Assembly: GCA_040954595.2 (NCBI GenBank)
Contig: CM082583.2
Span: forward strand, 10,726,001 to 10,790,000
DNA from: Balanoglossus misakiensis
Lineage: Eukaryota; Hemichordata
Length of the DNA stretch: 64,000 nt
Reading direction: 5' to 3'
Shown: piece after piece, positions 1-17,356 of the stretch
Layout of the letters: the number at the start of each line of letters is the position of its first letter
How positions within the stretch are numbered: the first letter of the stretch is position 1
Notes under the pieces: model-generated
Seen by the model: only the letters and a program-made list of their open reading frames with translations
Told to the model about the DNA's origin: nothing
Databases searched by the model: none
Position numbers and translations under genes: made by a program

Positions 1-747
1 CACTTCTAGGGCACGCGTGTTTGATTTTAATCTGGTGTCATGCCCATTTACTTCAACTCAATCAAAATTGATATTTTACCAAGTGGAGAAACACCATACA
101 CCTGCCCACAAAACCACAGTCCCTAGAGTGACGATGACTTGCACTGCCCAGAAACCCCATGCCACAAACCCTCTCCATCCTGGAATAAGCTAACTAGATG
201 GCAGGAAAGTTTATAGCTTTTAATCATCTGAATCTCAGAGCAGGAAAAAAGACAATTCGTCATCATGACGAGAGTGCATTCCACAATGATGAGTCAGTGT
301 TTTTTCCATCCACCATGTTGGGTGTAACTCTGCATGACCAAGATGTGAATTATTATGCAAACGAACATCTCTTTGTATGGTCTGTGAAAAGCACCACCAG
401 CTTTCAGTTGAACTGGCTGTGAGGGCTGAACAGCAAGCGCCCTCTTTTGGTCATCATTCACACGCGTCACACGCCATTCATTTCTTGTTTTTTAAACAGC
501 GCCATCATTGCCGAGAATCAGCAGTTTCTTCTGAATGTGCCTTTACACAGAAAAAAAACATGCTTTGGTTTAGACGGGTTTTACTGTACCACATGATCAC
601 ACTTATTCTGTCAGTCAATCTCTCATCCTTTACACCAACATTTTCTTTCAGGCGTAGTTTTGATCCACCCTTTGATACACTTCCATCCAATTTATAACTT
701 TTAAAAACTCAGAACACTTGACATGACTTCTACAAATCAATGTTGTG
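1..747. other. Intergenic, no gene recognised
   Basis: I see no convincing exon here. Short open frames on both strands lack domain similarity and splice context. The 3' end of LRRC28 is expected to lie just right of this stretch, on the minus strand. Confidence 0.5.
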
Positions 748-753
748 TTTATT
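748..753 (-). terminator. Polyadenylation signal of LRRC28
   Basis: The minus strand reads AATAAA here, about 140 bases downstream of the LRRC28 stop codon. It is the first canonical hexamer after the stop, so it is the likely end of the transcript. Confidence 0.6.
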
Positions 754-893
754 AAATATCATCAATCCAATAATCACATCCAATTAAAAGGCACTGTATA
801 CATTACTGGTAACATAACATTAAATGTGACCCAAATCTTGAGTCATGATGCTGTTCATGAAAAGTTTGAAAACAAAATCATCATTTGCGGTAA

Positions 894-3575
894 TCAGACA
901 GGCACTGGAATCTTAGTAAACACTTTCAGACATTGCCTGGAACAACAAAGACCAAAGAATGGTATTGAGTCGGGTTGATTCTGCCAAGGCTGAGCCCAGC
1001 TGAGCTTCAATAATCTGGCATAGGCTGTTGTGAATATGGGTTGATCACATCCGCTGGGGGCGAGGCAGTGCCCTGTTGGGACGAGCACTAGATCTTGTAA
1101 ATACTGGGGCAAGGCAGCTTCTTCTAATCCATGTTGAACTGTGGTGGAAAAATTCAAAGTGCAAAACAGATAAGATCTTTAGAACACACAAACACACCCA
1201 CCTCCATAAAAGTAGAAGTGGGAAGGTGTACCAACTACAAGCTATAGCAAGGCAAATCAAGTGCCAGGGAGTCAAATTCTTGAACTAGTTATTGTTGGCA
1301 TGGATATCAGACACAGCTACATACAGAGCCACAATAGACTCACCATGCTTTGCAGAATGAAGAGCTCGGAGACATAACTCTAGCAGCGTCAGCGCCTCTC
1401 GCTTGATAGGACTGTCAAGAGTCAACACCTCTTTGATTTCAGGAGGAACTATTGCAGCATAGCCGTCCATTTCCATAACCAATCTTGTGTCACCAGCTGT
1501 TCTCTGCACATCTACAGTCCCACAACTGAAATGACAACCAGCATGGTTAAAAGAAATTGTTAACATAGATATCTAGGATTATTTTTTTTCACAAAATCAG
1601 TCTCTTTTGTACAATATGTGGTTACAGTATGCCATTGAGGGTTGATCCATTGGGGTGAATAACTAACCTGTTAGCTCCAATTTCAATTTTCCACATACTA
1701 AAAGGCACAGCATGTAAAGTAGGGTTTTCATCCACGTACACCGACTTCAGGGATGGCATTATGCCAAGATCTGTAAAGGACCAAAAGTAACTCACAAAAT
1801 ACAGTGCTGTTCAGTCATTTTGATGGGGACCCTGGCCATGACTGAGATTCAGGTATGAAATCATTCATGAACTACCAGCACATGTAAATTCACAGCTAAC
1901 AACACAAGAAAGGATTTTGTGGGAAAAACATACCTGCTGGAAGATGAGTCAACTTATTTCCTGAGACCGTAATTTCTTCCAAATACTGCAACTTGACCAG
2001 ACATCTTGGTAAAGACCTCAACTGGTTTCTATCAAGTGCAATCGACTTCAGTGCTTGGCAATGACAGATTTCATTTGGAATTAACGTCAGCTTATTATTT
2101 ATAACTTCAAGATGTGTCAGCCGTTTCAGTTTGCCGATTTCTGCAAAAAAAATAATAATTTGCCAAAAGCATTCGAGTCACGGACACAGCACATGGTCGA
2201 GGTGAGAAAATGAACAGTGGTATATTTGTGATGTTTGGTACCTGTCCTAGTGGTCCTGAATGTGAAGAGTCCTAAATGTTTTATATGGCCAAATTTTAAT
2301 GCCTGGCGTAGTAATGCAAGAATATACTTCACTTACCTATTGGAATTTTTGTCAGGTCATTGTTCGACAAGTGGAGTTTCTTTAGAGAGGGAACATCTCC
2401 TATCTTGGGAGTGATGGACTTGAGGTGATTACAGCTGACATCTAATGATTCCAAACATACCATGTTGGAGATTTCTACAAGAAAGTTAAAAGTGCGGTCA
2501 GATTGGATGGTTAAAGGTCTATGGCCACTTATGCAAACTTAGCCACATTGCGATGGAAAGTAGAAAACTAGTCACTCACAGATTTTCACTTGGATGGCCA
2601 AGCAAAAAAAGTATGCCACCACATGGTCATCTAAATGGCTATACTTACCATCAGGCAAATATTCAAGTGAATTGGAGTGTATGTACCTGCATTGAAAATT
2701 AAAATCTGTGTTAATATACGAGTCATGTCAGTGTCTGATTGGGAACTCTTTATATGATAGTACAGGTAATCACAGCTGTGCACTGTATATACTGGGCATT
2801 TTCCTTTTCTCTTGAAGTAATCGCAGATTTCTTGTTACCTGCTAATTAGGACCCGCATAGAGGTGCTTACTCTTTACGTATACTGGTACGATTTTTATTG
2901 TCAGGTTGAATATCTAATGAAGTGCTTCTGGTGACTTACAATTCAACCAGTCTTGACAGCTGCCCTATATCAGATGGCTGAAATGAGAAAAAAATATAGT
3001 TTATTTCTTGAAGTCACTGTCACAAAATAAGATTAACGATTTTTAATTGCAAAGAAAGCCATCTTGAGAACCTGCAGTTGTTTGACCTATTAGTTAGCTT
3101 CCAAGGTCACTATAATACTCAAAGTCTGGAAAGTATATATATGAGAGGGAATTACAAGCTTATGATGTCAGAAGACAAAAACAATTGTCAAGGATCAGTC
3201 TAGAGTGACCTGTAATGACTGTGACCATTCCCCTGAGGTCGAAATAAGGTCAGCCAAGCCCAACCCTGTTTCACAACAACAACAATACAAGTCACAGCTA
3301 TTCATGATTTACAATGTCTACTGCAACAACAATAAAAAATGGCCTACCAATGATGTTAGTAGATTTCTCTTCAGGTACAGCTTTTCTATAGTACAACATA
3401 GAGGTGGCTTTAGCAGTTCTTCGGGTAAGCTCTTCAAACCCTTGTAGTTGAGATACAGAATAGTATGGCCATACCGGGTTGCCTCTGTGATGATGTCCTC
3501 AACCATGCTGAGTTCATGATCTTCAGCTAACATTGACGAACTCCGACAGTTTGTATCTTGAGCCAGTGAAAACAT
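894..3575 (-). CDS. LRRC28: Leucine-rich repeat-containing protein 28
   Basis: Eight coding exons on the minus strand, in transcript order 3575-3348, 2977-2940, 2686-2649, 2474-2337, 2140-1934, 1770-1668, 1525-1344 and 1138-894. They join in frame at GT-AG junctions into 392 codons; human LRRC28 has 367. The N-terminal exon carries the LNYKGL..LPEELL motif and LYLKRNLLTSL. Middle exons encode successive leucine-rich repeats (LYIHSNSLEYLP, LDVSCNHLKSI, LHLSNNDLTKIP, LTHLP). The last exons carry paired cysteines (CGxxxxC-type, then FGLCCSRQCL) that match the human C-terminal cysteine-rich end. The start is the first ATG after an in-frame stop; a more downstream ATG is also possible. The family is poorly characterised and probably mediates protein interaction. 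It lies head to head with EEF2. The LRRC28 identity is from remembered human sequence. Confidence 0.9.
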
Positions 3576-3760
3576 GAACACATTACTGTCTATAGAGGGA
3601 GTGCTCTCATTATTTTCTCCAGGACCTTACACCAGAAGACATTAATAAAATCAAGAATTATATTATATTTTATATGCTACCATCTGGCATTCTGATTGGA
3701 CGGGTAAACCTAGCGATGCTAAAATACTCAATATAGCACTATTAAAACTGGCCCCTCAAA

Positions 3761-3914
3761 TAGTATATAATACTAGCAATAACCCCCACCACAATCCGGT
3801 ATACATTTCAGATGGGTACAATTCGCTCTATATAGCACTCGCGTGTTGCTAATTGTACCCAAATCTCACATATACTCGCCTGTGGTGAGGGTTATTGCTT
3901 AAATATTATAGTAA
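3761..3914. repeat. Imperfect foldback element 1
   Basis: The left arm (3761-3823) and right arm (3851-3914) are reverse complements with scattered mismatches, separated by a 27-base spacer. Clear paired blocks include the AGCAATAACC end against GGTTATTGCT, and a perfect inner 10-bp pair, GGGTACAATT (3814-3823) with AATTGTACCC (3851-3860). It looks like a MITE or foldback insertion upstream of LRRC28. Confidence 0.75.
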
Positions 3915-3965
3915 TGCCACTAAGGCTACAGATTTGCAGGTAACCAGGTGTAACATGGGGTGGGG

Positions 3966-4072
3966 TAGCTGTGGAAACTCAGCTGTTCCGCCGGAGGGGG
4001 GATATGCTAATTACCCACGGGATAATTTGCATACCCCCCCCCCCCAGCAGAACAGCTGCATTTCCACAGTTA
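3966..4072. repeat. Near-complete palindrome, foldback element 2
   Basis: The left arm (3966-4007) pairs with the right arm (4029-4072) through CTGTGGAAA/TTTCCACAG, CAGCTGTT/AACAGCTG and a G-rich tract facing a C12 run (4034-4045). The spacer itself continues as AATTACCC facing GGGATAATT, so the whole folds to a very short loop. It lies only about 50 bases from foldback 1. Candidates are a MITE, or a hairpin RNA source if transcribed in the LRRC28 5' region. Confidence 0.75.
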
Positions 4073-4567
4073 GGAGGGGGTGGGGTTGACCATGGAGGTA
4101 CATGCATGTACATGAACAGACCGTAATATGGTTCACCACAATCACATGAATTTCTATGTTCCCTTGAGCGCTTCAATGGTAAAGACATATCTTCCTATGT
4201 TCATATACGTCAGTGTATTCTATCCTATACTGTCATTACGACTCCGGAAGCTCACCTGAACTACACATGTTGAGATATTTCTTCTGAACTACTAATATTA
4301 ATTGTGAATAATGTCTACTCCTCCTTGGGAATACCGTGTTTTTAGAATTCCTACTTTACTGATCTGATCATGTGACAAAGTTAAAAATAAAGTGGAGCCT
4401 ATTAGCGCCCTCATACATTTCACCGGTGAAGCAGAAGTTGCGAAATATAACTGTGCTGGGGGTATCTTCAGCCCACGTGATACCTATATCAGTCCTTTCG
4501 ACCAGCGGGTCCGCCATACTGGCAATATTTTGTATAGTTGGGAAGAGTTACTAACGAAAAACTCAAG

Positions 4568-10833
<6,266 letters not shown>

Positions 10834-11298
10834 GAAACACAGCCGGACTTTGGACATAGTGAAATTAGTGAAAGACTGCATATACTGCAACAAATTGAAA
10901 ATGTCATAGAAAATTCCCCCCGTTTACCCAATTTTATGCGAATGTATTAATATACTTTTGCTTTGTATGCACAAATTGAACTGGTGGGGGAATGCACTGT
11001 ATTGAATAACCTGAACCTCAAAATTCAGCATTCGTTTGCTCTGTGCAAGTTGATGCTTAGAAATGCACAAGAATAGAGAAAGACCACTGGCTGCACTTGC
11101 AGACAATTTACTTTTAAAATAGCATTTTAATTTCATGAATGTAAAATCATGTCCAAGACAAAGCGCTGTGTTGAGTTTTGGCAACGCCGGTTCCAATTGC
11201 ATAGGGAAGTGATGTGGAGGAGTTTTGAGAAACGTGTTCATCATACCAAGGAAGAAAACAAAACAAAAATCTGAGAGAGAGATAGTTATTCTAAGTTA

Positions 11299-11304
11299 AA
11301 TAAA
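11299..11304 (+). terminator. Polyadenylation signal of EEF2
   Basis: AATAAA about 470 bases after the EEF2 stop codon and the first canonical hexamer I find there. It gives a 3' UTR of roughly 0.5 kb. Confidence 0.55.
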
Positions 11305-12865
11305 TACTATCTGTGATGTCATCCACATGTGGACAATGTGTTGTTATTGTTTTACCCCCATATGATCCATTCCAACAGGATTTTGCTTAATACCAACTTG
11401 TACACGTTTTGTTTCATCATGGAAACCCAGCCCAGCCTATACTAAAAACAAAACTTACTTCATCTCATGTATAAAGAGAAAAGAATTAGATAAAGGGTCC
11501 GTTTGATGGCGCTCTCTACAAGCTGTGCACAGTTTGATATATTGGTACTCTGTTGCTTCACGACTGTTTTTATCATTTTTGGTTAAGCAAAATAATTCCC
11601 GTTTCATTGTTTGTTTCAAATGTCTGGTGGTGGTGTATGATAAATGTTTATTCACTATTTTATTACATCAACGACTGCTGATATGTATGAGTGGGGTATT
11701 GTTCCATTCAAAAGTCTGTATATCACAGAACATGTAACAGGTCAACCCGAACTGTTGATAATTTGTGTTGATTAATGTTATTTGAAAAACAAATGATATT
11801 GTCCACTCTGGTAATTTTCAGCACCATATTATCAATTTGAAGTATTGTAGCACATTCTAACCCCCAATACTTTCTATTGTCTTTATTCGGCAAAATCAGA
11901 CAGCATGTTTTCACTCATAGGACTATCAGAAATCAAATGATCACGAAGAATCACTTCGGACGCCCGTTAAAGAGTGCGTGTCGGATTAGATGGATTTTAA
12001 TTCCACATAACAATTCTGTGACATAGGCAACAGCTGTTTCCTGTAGGCAACATGTTACAAAATGAATGATTTTCAGTGGCTTCACTGTTGTCTATTCTTG
12101 TCGTCCGCTGCACATCGGTTGCCCTGGTTAGACCTGACTGAAACGTGATTCATATAACCGTGGCGGACGGTTGCACTGGAATCAGAAATTGACGCTGCCT
12201 TTTATTCCCCCGTGGTGGCCGCTTTAAACGATGATACTAGCTTAACAAACAAAAAAAGAGGTAAGGTTAATATTAATTTGCTTTTTTTAAGTTAATTTAC
12301 AGATGCATGATACCAGTAGATAAATATCGTTCAAATCTCATCCGCTGGGTAGTATTCACAAAGCACGTCAGCCATTGAACACACGAGGCTAGCCTGCTCC
12401 GGTTATTTTCGTTGACGACTTCGAGGAAGTATTTTAATGGAACAAACCATAGTTCAAAACAGAAGAAACCCGAGAAACTAAATTTAATTTGTCCACAAAT
12501 GAAATTAAATGAAACCACTGCAATTCATAAAGTCACTTAGAATCAATATTTGTCAGACGCTGCATGGCGTATTGCTTTATTTCACTATTCAACATGATTG
12601 ACCTGCGTATCACAAGAGATTTAAAAAAAATTATTTACATTTCGGAAAGGTGGGAACCATGAAAAAATTTTGATTGAATTTATCTACATCATGCCTGTCA
12701 AATTTCAATCGCCATGGGCCGAACACATGTTGATACCAAGTGCATTGTACTCACTATTGTGACGTGTTAAGATATAACTCTCACTGTACATGTATTGTGA
12801 AAGTTTTTCCATGACGTAGACTGTACTGTGCTCAGAACCAGTAACTAGGGCTGAGTGAAGTGTGT
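11305..12865. other. Intergenic, no gene recognised
   Basis: AT-rich sequence between the EEF2 3' end and the sulfotransferase-like gene. Open frames are short on both strands and none shows a recognisable domain. Confidence 0.5.
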
Positions 12866-12875
12866 CCGCCATTTT
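12866..12875 (+). promoter_or_regulatory. YY1-like site upstream of the sulfotransferase gene
   Basis: CCGCCATTTT matches the reverse complement of the YY1 consensus (AANATGGCGG) and lies about 210 bases upstream of the start codon, a typical core-promoter position in animals. Inferred only. Confidence 0.35.
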
Positions 12876-13084
12876 GAGCCTGGTAAAATTATTTCACCAT
12901 CATGCAGGCTACATTCCGATCACTTGTTTTGTTATTAGGATTTCCTGATATCAATGAATGTCTAAAAGCAACCAGGAGCACATTCTTTTCAACAAGCGAT
13001 CTAACTGAAAACGGAACTTGAAGATCAACTTTTGGAACTTTGAAGATATATCTGAAGATTCACAAGGAAAATTTGATATCCAAA

Positions 13085-14548
13085 ATGTTGCGAAGAGCTA
13101 GAGGATCCATACTTCTTGTGATTTTGTTCTTATCGGTGTCTGTGCTAATTAATGTTGGCTTTTTAATGTCGTCAACGCAAAAGACAACGTTTCCAGGGTC
13201 GTCGGACACGACGAGCTTTATGTTTATGATGGATGTCGACCAACTTTGGAAATACGGCGAGAACGTGAAAAACGCCACCGCCGAGAACGTGAATTCGCTG
13301 CTCAAGTACGGCGGCGACGTCCGTGATGCAACGGCCAACAAAGTTCAAGAAATTCTGAAACAGAAGGGAATTTCGGACAACCCAACTGTTATAAAAATAT
13401 ACGAAGATTTGTGGCGGTCATCTAAGGTTGTACACCATACAACGATGAATAAAATTTATGATCTCTATAATCGGTTCAAGTCACAGCTGTGGACAGATGG
13501 CAACTTGGGGAATCCAAACTCCGAGATTGATATTAAGGATGAATTTGTTGAAATGGTTCAAAACATGACAAGATTGGATATGGAGGGAGACGAAGGAGAT
13601 GACATGATCGAGACTTCAACTATCTCTTTGGATGCAGCGCCGAACCTCGATGATAGAAGCATCCCTGTTCCAACCCAGCCTGTTGAAGTGATTAATCCAG
13701 TCCAGGCGTACTCAGGACTACCACTGGACATCACCAAACACTGGAACGAAACTAGAATTCTGTATAACCGCGTCGATGGCTGTGGCAGTCGAACTCTGCT
13801 TGCTATAGTCGGCATATTGTCATTTGAACTCGATTATCACAGCATCTGGAGCCGAGCGGGGACGGCGTACGATGTATCAGAATTGAAACAACGTTCTATT
13901 GCCAAAGTTATCTCTGAACAGACCCAGCCGTACATATTCAACCGATATTTGTACTTCATCGACTTTGCAAAATTCGGACTTGAGCAGCCACCTTACATAA
14001 ACCTCATCCGGGAACCGCTGCCACGGCTCATATCCCGATACCATTCAAAAACCCTGGGCGATCATGCCCAGAGTATTGGCCCCGAGGGTTACCATCGCAA
14101 CGAAACGGAACTTGGAGAAACCTTAGAGCATTGTATTTTAAGTGGGAGACCAGAATGCAGCGAGGAAGGCTCCTTTCAAATGATACCGTATTTCTGTGGA
14201 CACGAACCAGAGTGTCGAGTTCCGAGTCGATGGGCTTTGGAGAAAGCCAAACAGCACGTGGTCGAACATTACGTATTTGTAGGGGTGTTGGAAGACTTCG
14301 ACAACTCCCTGCGCATATTTGAGCTTTTGTTGCCTCAGTTCTTTGAAGGCGCTTTAAAGGTGTACCGAACCATGATTTCCGGTTTGAAGAAATATGAGGA
14401 GTTCCAAGTTGACACTGCTAACAAATACGAGATGCCCTCAGCCGACACCATGGTGGAGATTAGTAGGAGGCTGGCGTTAGAATACGAATTTTACAATTTC
14501 GTCAGAACAAGGATGGAAATCATCAAAAAACAACTACAAATAGAATAA
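13085..14548 (+). CDS. UST/HS2ST-family sulfotransferase-like protein, probably catalytically altered
   Basis: Uninterrupted 487-residue reading frame; I start at the first ATG (13085), which places a transmembrane segment at about residues 7-27, as in type II Golgi enzymes. Residues about 45-215 form a hydrophilic stem with two adjacent similar segments (KYGENVKNATAENV and KYGGDVRDATANKV). From about residue 222 the sequence matches human uronyl 2-O-sulfotransferase: YNRVDGCGSRT, the 3'-phosphate region INLIREPLPRLISRY (R309, S317), IPYFCGHEPECR, WALEKAK and LEYEFYNFV. Two positions are odd. The PAPS-loop lysine (YNRVGKCGSRT in human UST) is glycine 232, and the RHVHF motif with the putative catalytic histidine is RYLYF (Y288, Y290). 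Being intronless, it may derive from a retrocopy. The fold assignment is secure; loss of sulfotransferase activity is inferred. Confidence 0.88.
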   Translation: MLRRARGSILLVILFLSVSVLINVGFLMSSTQKTTFPGSSDTTSFMFMMDVDQLWKYGENVKNATAENVNSLLKYGGDVRDATANKVQEILKQKGISDNPTVIKIYEDLWRSSKVVHHTTMNKIYDLYNRFKSQLWTDGNLGNPNSEIDIKDEFVEMVQNMTRLDMEGDEGDDMIETSTISLDAAPNLDDRSIPVPTQPVEVINPVQAYSGLPLDITKHWNETRILYNRVDGCGSRTLLAIVGILSFELDYHSIWSRAGTAYDVSELKQRSIAKVISEQTQPYIFNRYLYFIDFAKFGLEQPPYINLIREPLPRLISRYHSKTLGDHAQSIGPEGYHRNETELGETLEHCILSGRPECSEEGSFQMIPYFCGHEPECRVPSRWALEKAKQHVVEHYVFVGVLEDFDNSLRIFELLLPQFFEGALKVYRTMISGLKKYEEFQVDTANKYEMPSADTMVEISRRLALEYEFYNFVRTRMEIIKKQLQIE

Positions 14549-14696
14549 CGCGAATACAATTTAATTCATTATCAAACTCTAGGTAGTTTTCATTGTCTTG
14601 GCACAGAAGAAAACATAGCAGCTGCTTCAGTTTTGTTTTACATTTTTGCCGAATTTAATCACATGAGAATTAAACAACCGTGCAGTACAAAATCCA

Positions 14697-14724
14697 AATA
14701 AACGGCATCCAACCGATGAATAAA
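14697..14724 (+). terminator. Two AATAAA signals after the UST-like gene
   Basis: AATAAA occurs at 14697-14702 and 14719-14724, about 150 bases past the stop codon, consistent with a short 3' UTR. Confidence 0.5.
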
Positions 14725-15553
14725 TACGGATCAAAAATGATAGTGTTTTACGTAACATTTGCGACAGGTTGCTGAGCTCAATTAATCTAATCGTGTAATT
14801 TGTACTTTTTTGTTCTCCACTTAGCATGTCAAATACCCCGATTTCTGCTTGTGAAATATTACTCTGTATATGTGTCTTTGGCCAACTTTCTTGGTGACGA
14901 ATGTTTTTTTTTCACTGATATAAATTATTTCTTGACAAGATAAATACAGGGCATCTGATCGAGAACAATAACGTGGACAATAATCCACACTCTTCACATT
15001 ACAGTTTTCTTGTTGCTATATGATAAATTAAATAGATTTTCTTCCGAAAAGCAAAACATCTTTGTCTGTGGGTCTTGTCTTTGGCTGCGTTCTGTATGAT
15101 CACCCTCGCGTGGCGAATCGTTCATTGACCTTTATGTCTGCGACCTCTGTCTGTATGACAATTACTGGTAGTTAGAAACAAGACTTTACAGATTTGGATC
15201 CGCGCCAACCCTTGGCTATATGAGATACATTCTAAATTTCCGATGAAAATTAAATATAAATTATACGCTGGACTTTGCGGATAAGACAAAAGCATTCTGC
15301 TTTCTCTGAAAGATTGCACTCCACTCGTACATTATCCGGCGGCGCGGCTTACAGCACGTAGCATCAAGACAACATCTGTGATCTTAGTATGCTAAACAAC
15401 GTCTCAATCAACCAATAACAAGCTTCCCAAACTCAAAATGCACCTGGTGAATGACACAGTTCTATTGAATAGTTTTCAGCCAGTTCATTTGTCAGGCGGC
15501 CAGAGAGAGGCCACTTCCATCATTCGAAACTCAACGTTTGACGGACAAACACC

Positions 15554-16793
15554 ATGGATGAAAGTTGTGACAACAACGACCTGTTCATTACCCAGAGAAA
15601 TTTCCGACAACCAAGTGAAAGTAAAGGTCATGACTGCGACGATTTGGACTGGATTTTCCAAGATTTTGGTAGCCTCATTGAAGATAATGTACATAAACCA
15701 TCGCTCATGGAAAGTGACTCGACGAATATCGACTCGGAGTGTGCATTTTCTCCTGGCTTGCAGCACCCATTGCGCGAATTCTCTACTGTAAGTAACAATT
15801 TTCTGTTCTTTTTTCTCGAAACATGTACATTTAAAGTTAACCTATTGATTAGGGAGTCCCGGTTCGTCGAAAAATAGAACTTTCAGGCGAAACCGTGTGC
15901 GAAGTAGAAATGAAACCCCAAACGAAAGGTCGAGCCCAGCGCAGAGAATACGAGAAAGATGGCCGAACCAAGTACATGTACATGTAGGCCTAAATGTATC
16001 TGGATATGGCACTGCATCAGTGCAATATCTCAGCGGACGAAATGCAATATCACAGATATTGTCCCGAATGAACATAAAGTCTGGCCACGCGTGTAGTGTT
16101 GTACAACCAATATACAGTGTAGTTCCAGTTTTTTTTAAAGTGGCGGACGTGGTGAGATACAACCTGTTGATTCTTCGGTGAATATTGATCTGCCAGTATT
16201 CTGTGCGAGAGCGCTGTAAGCGTGACGGCGTTTTTCCTCTCGCAAATAACAACAAGTGAATGTGTGGTTCTTGGCCGGGTGAATCCACGAGAGTAATTTC
16301 ATTTTCGTCAAAGAATATCTACTGACTTGCAGCAACATCTGGCTGCTAGCTGTCACGTCGCCATGACACAACATTCGTACATACAGCTTGCTTCCTCTTT
16401 AGCGTTTTGCGGGTACCCAGGGGAGAGTGGGTACGTCATCTATTGTCATGTAACCTTGGAGACAGTCTTACTACTCCCCTGTAATACCCCAGTGAATTCA
16501 GAGCTTACGTAACAGCTCATCACTTCAATTTATAGGTTTTTGATTGCCTTCGTACATCAGCTGGAGTGACAGTGAACGATCAAATAATTTACGTATACCA
16601 CCGGTCTTCGCATTTTCATGTTGTTGGTTTTTTTAATGAATTTCCGGTAAGTTCATTACCGGTGCCGCTTAGAACGATCTTGAGACTTCAACTTTTTGGT
16701 AGCGCAGATCCAGTAGATAAGTGTGACAGTGGAACGCTCGTGATGATTAGGCAAGTCGTTGAGAAGGCGAGACAAAAGCAGCTTCAACACTGA
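15554..16793 (+). CDS. Unrecognised two-exon gene with acidic N-terminus
   Basis: Exon 1 (15554-15787) starts at an ATG in good context (ACCATGG) and ends at the clean donor ACT then GTAAGT. Exon 2 (16536-16793) follows a TTTATAG acceptor and keeps the frame to a TGA. The product is 163 residues. Exon 1 encodes an acidic, serine-rich region with the hydrophobic/acidic stretch DDLDWIFQDFGSLIED, reminiscent of a transactivation segment. Exon 2 encodes a mixed beta-like region (DQIIYVYHRSSHFHVVGFF) and ends with the basic tail EKARQKQLQH. An internal donor in exon 2 (CCG then GTAAGT, near 16647) could instead splice to 17357-17455, which stays in frame and gives another C-terminus. I do not recognise the family and see no signal peptide or membrane segment. 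Splice signals and frame continuity are the support; expression is unproven. Confidence 0.5.
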
Positions 16794-17083
16794 ATATGTT
16801 TATGGTGAGTACATTGTTCCGTATAGACTCCCGTACTACTTGCGGTACACTTGTACTAGCAAGATTGTAACCACACATCCATGGTATATAGTATAGTAGT
16901 CTATGACTGAATGTAGATTTCTATGGTAGAACACCACATTATTTGTTAACATAATGTAGAGATGTGTGGTCTAATATACACGTGGATAAATATGCAGCTT
17001 TAATACATATACCATGGAGGTATGTATAACCAATGTACGCAAATAGATGACATTTATGCGTCGAATTAAAATGTACATTAGTA

Positions 17084-17112
17084 CACAGTCCCTCTATTAG
17101 AGAGGGACTGTG
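17084..17112. repeat. Perfect 12-bp hairpin
   Basis: CACAGTCCCTCT (17084-17095) and AGAGGGACTGTG (17101-17112) are exact reverse complements around a 5-base loop. The function is unknown; it is not followed by a T-run or gene end. Confidence 0.8.
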
Positions 17113-17356
17113 ATTTGCATCACCTGTGGGGTGTTTAGACCCACAAATGGAACTAAACAAAATGGTGTAGGGAAAGTATAACCGAGAGATTATCGGATAT
17201 TCGCCATTCCCCCAGGCCAAGATCTCATTCTTTCAAATGACGCAATTTGTATAAGAAACGCAAGGTGACATGAACGAAAAGCTCCCTAACACTCACTTCC
17301 GAATTCCCTGATTCCCGACTCTTTCTGATTAAATCGTTTGACCTTTTATCCTTCAG

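Larger units (their letters stand above)
3576..4567. promoter_or_regulatory. Divergent LRRC28/EEF2 intergenic and 5' UTR region
   Basis: The two start codons face away from each other across about 1 kb. On the minus strand a strong donor (CAG then GTGAGC) ends at 4256, suggesting an LRRC28 5' UTR exon at about 4256-4330 spliced towards 3.6 kb. A pyrimidine stretch near 4492-4500 could serve as the terminal-oligopyrimidine start expected for an EEF2 mRNA, but the start site is not proven. Most of the interior is taken up by two foldback elements. Confidence 0.45.

Noticed and set aside
13040-13084. Upstream extension of the UST-like frame
   Set aside because: The frame is open back to a TTG, but the first ATG at 13085 gives the expected short cytoplasmic tail and membrane anchor.
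15842-16288. Minus-strand 148-codon open frame
   Set aside because: Lies within the intron of the plus-strand gene at 15.5 kb, uses no recognisable domain, and has the cysteine/threonine-rich look of random translation.
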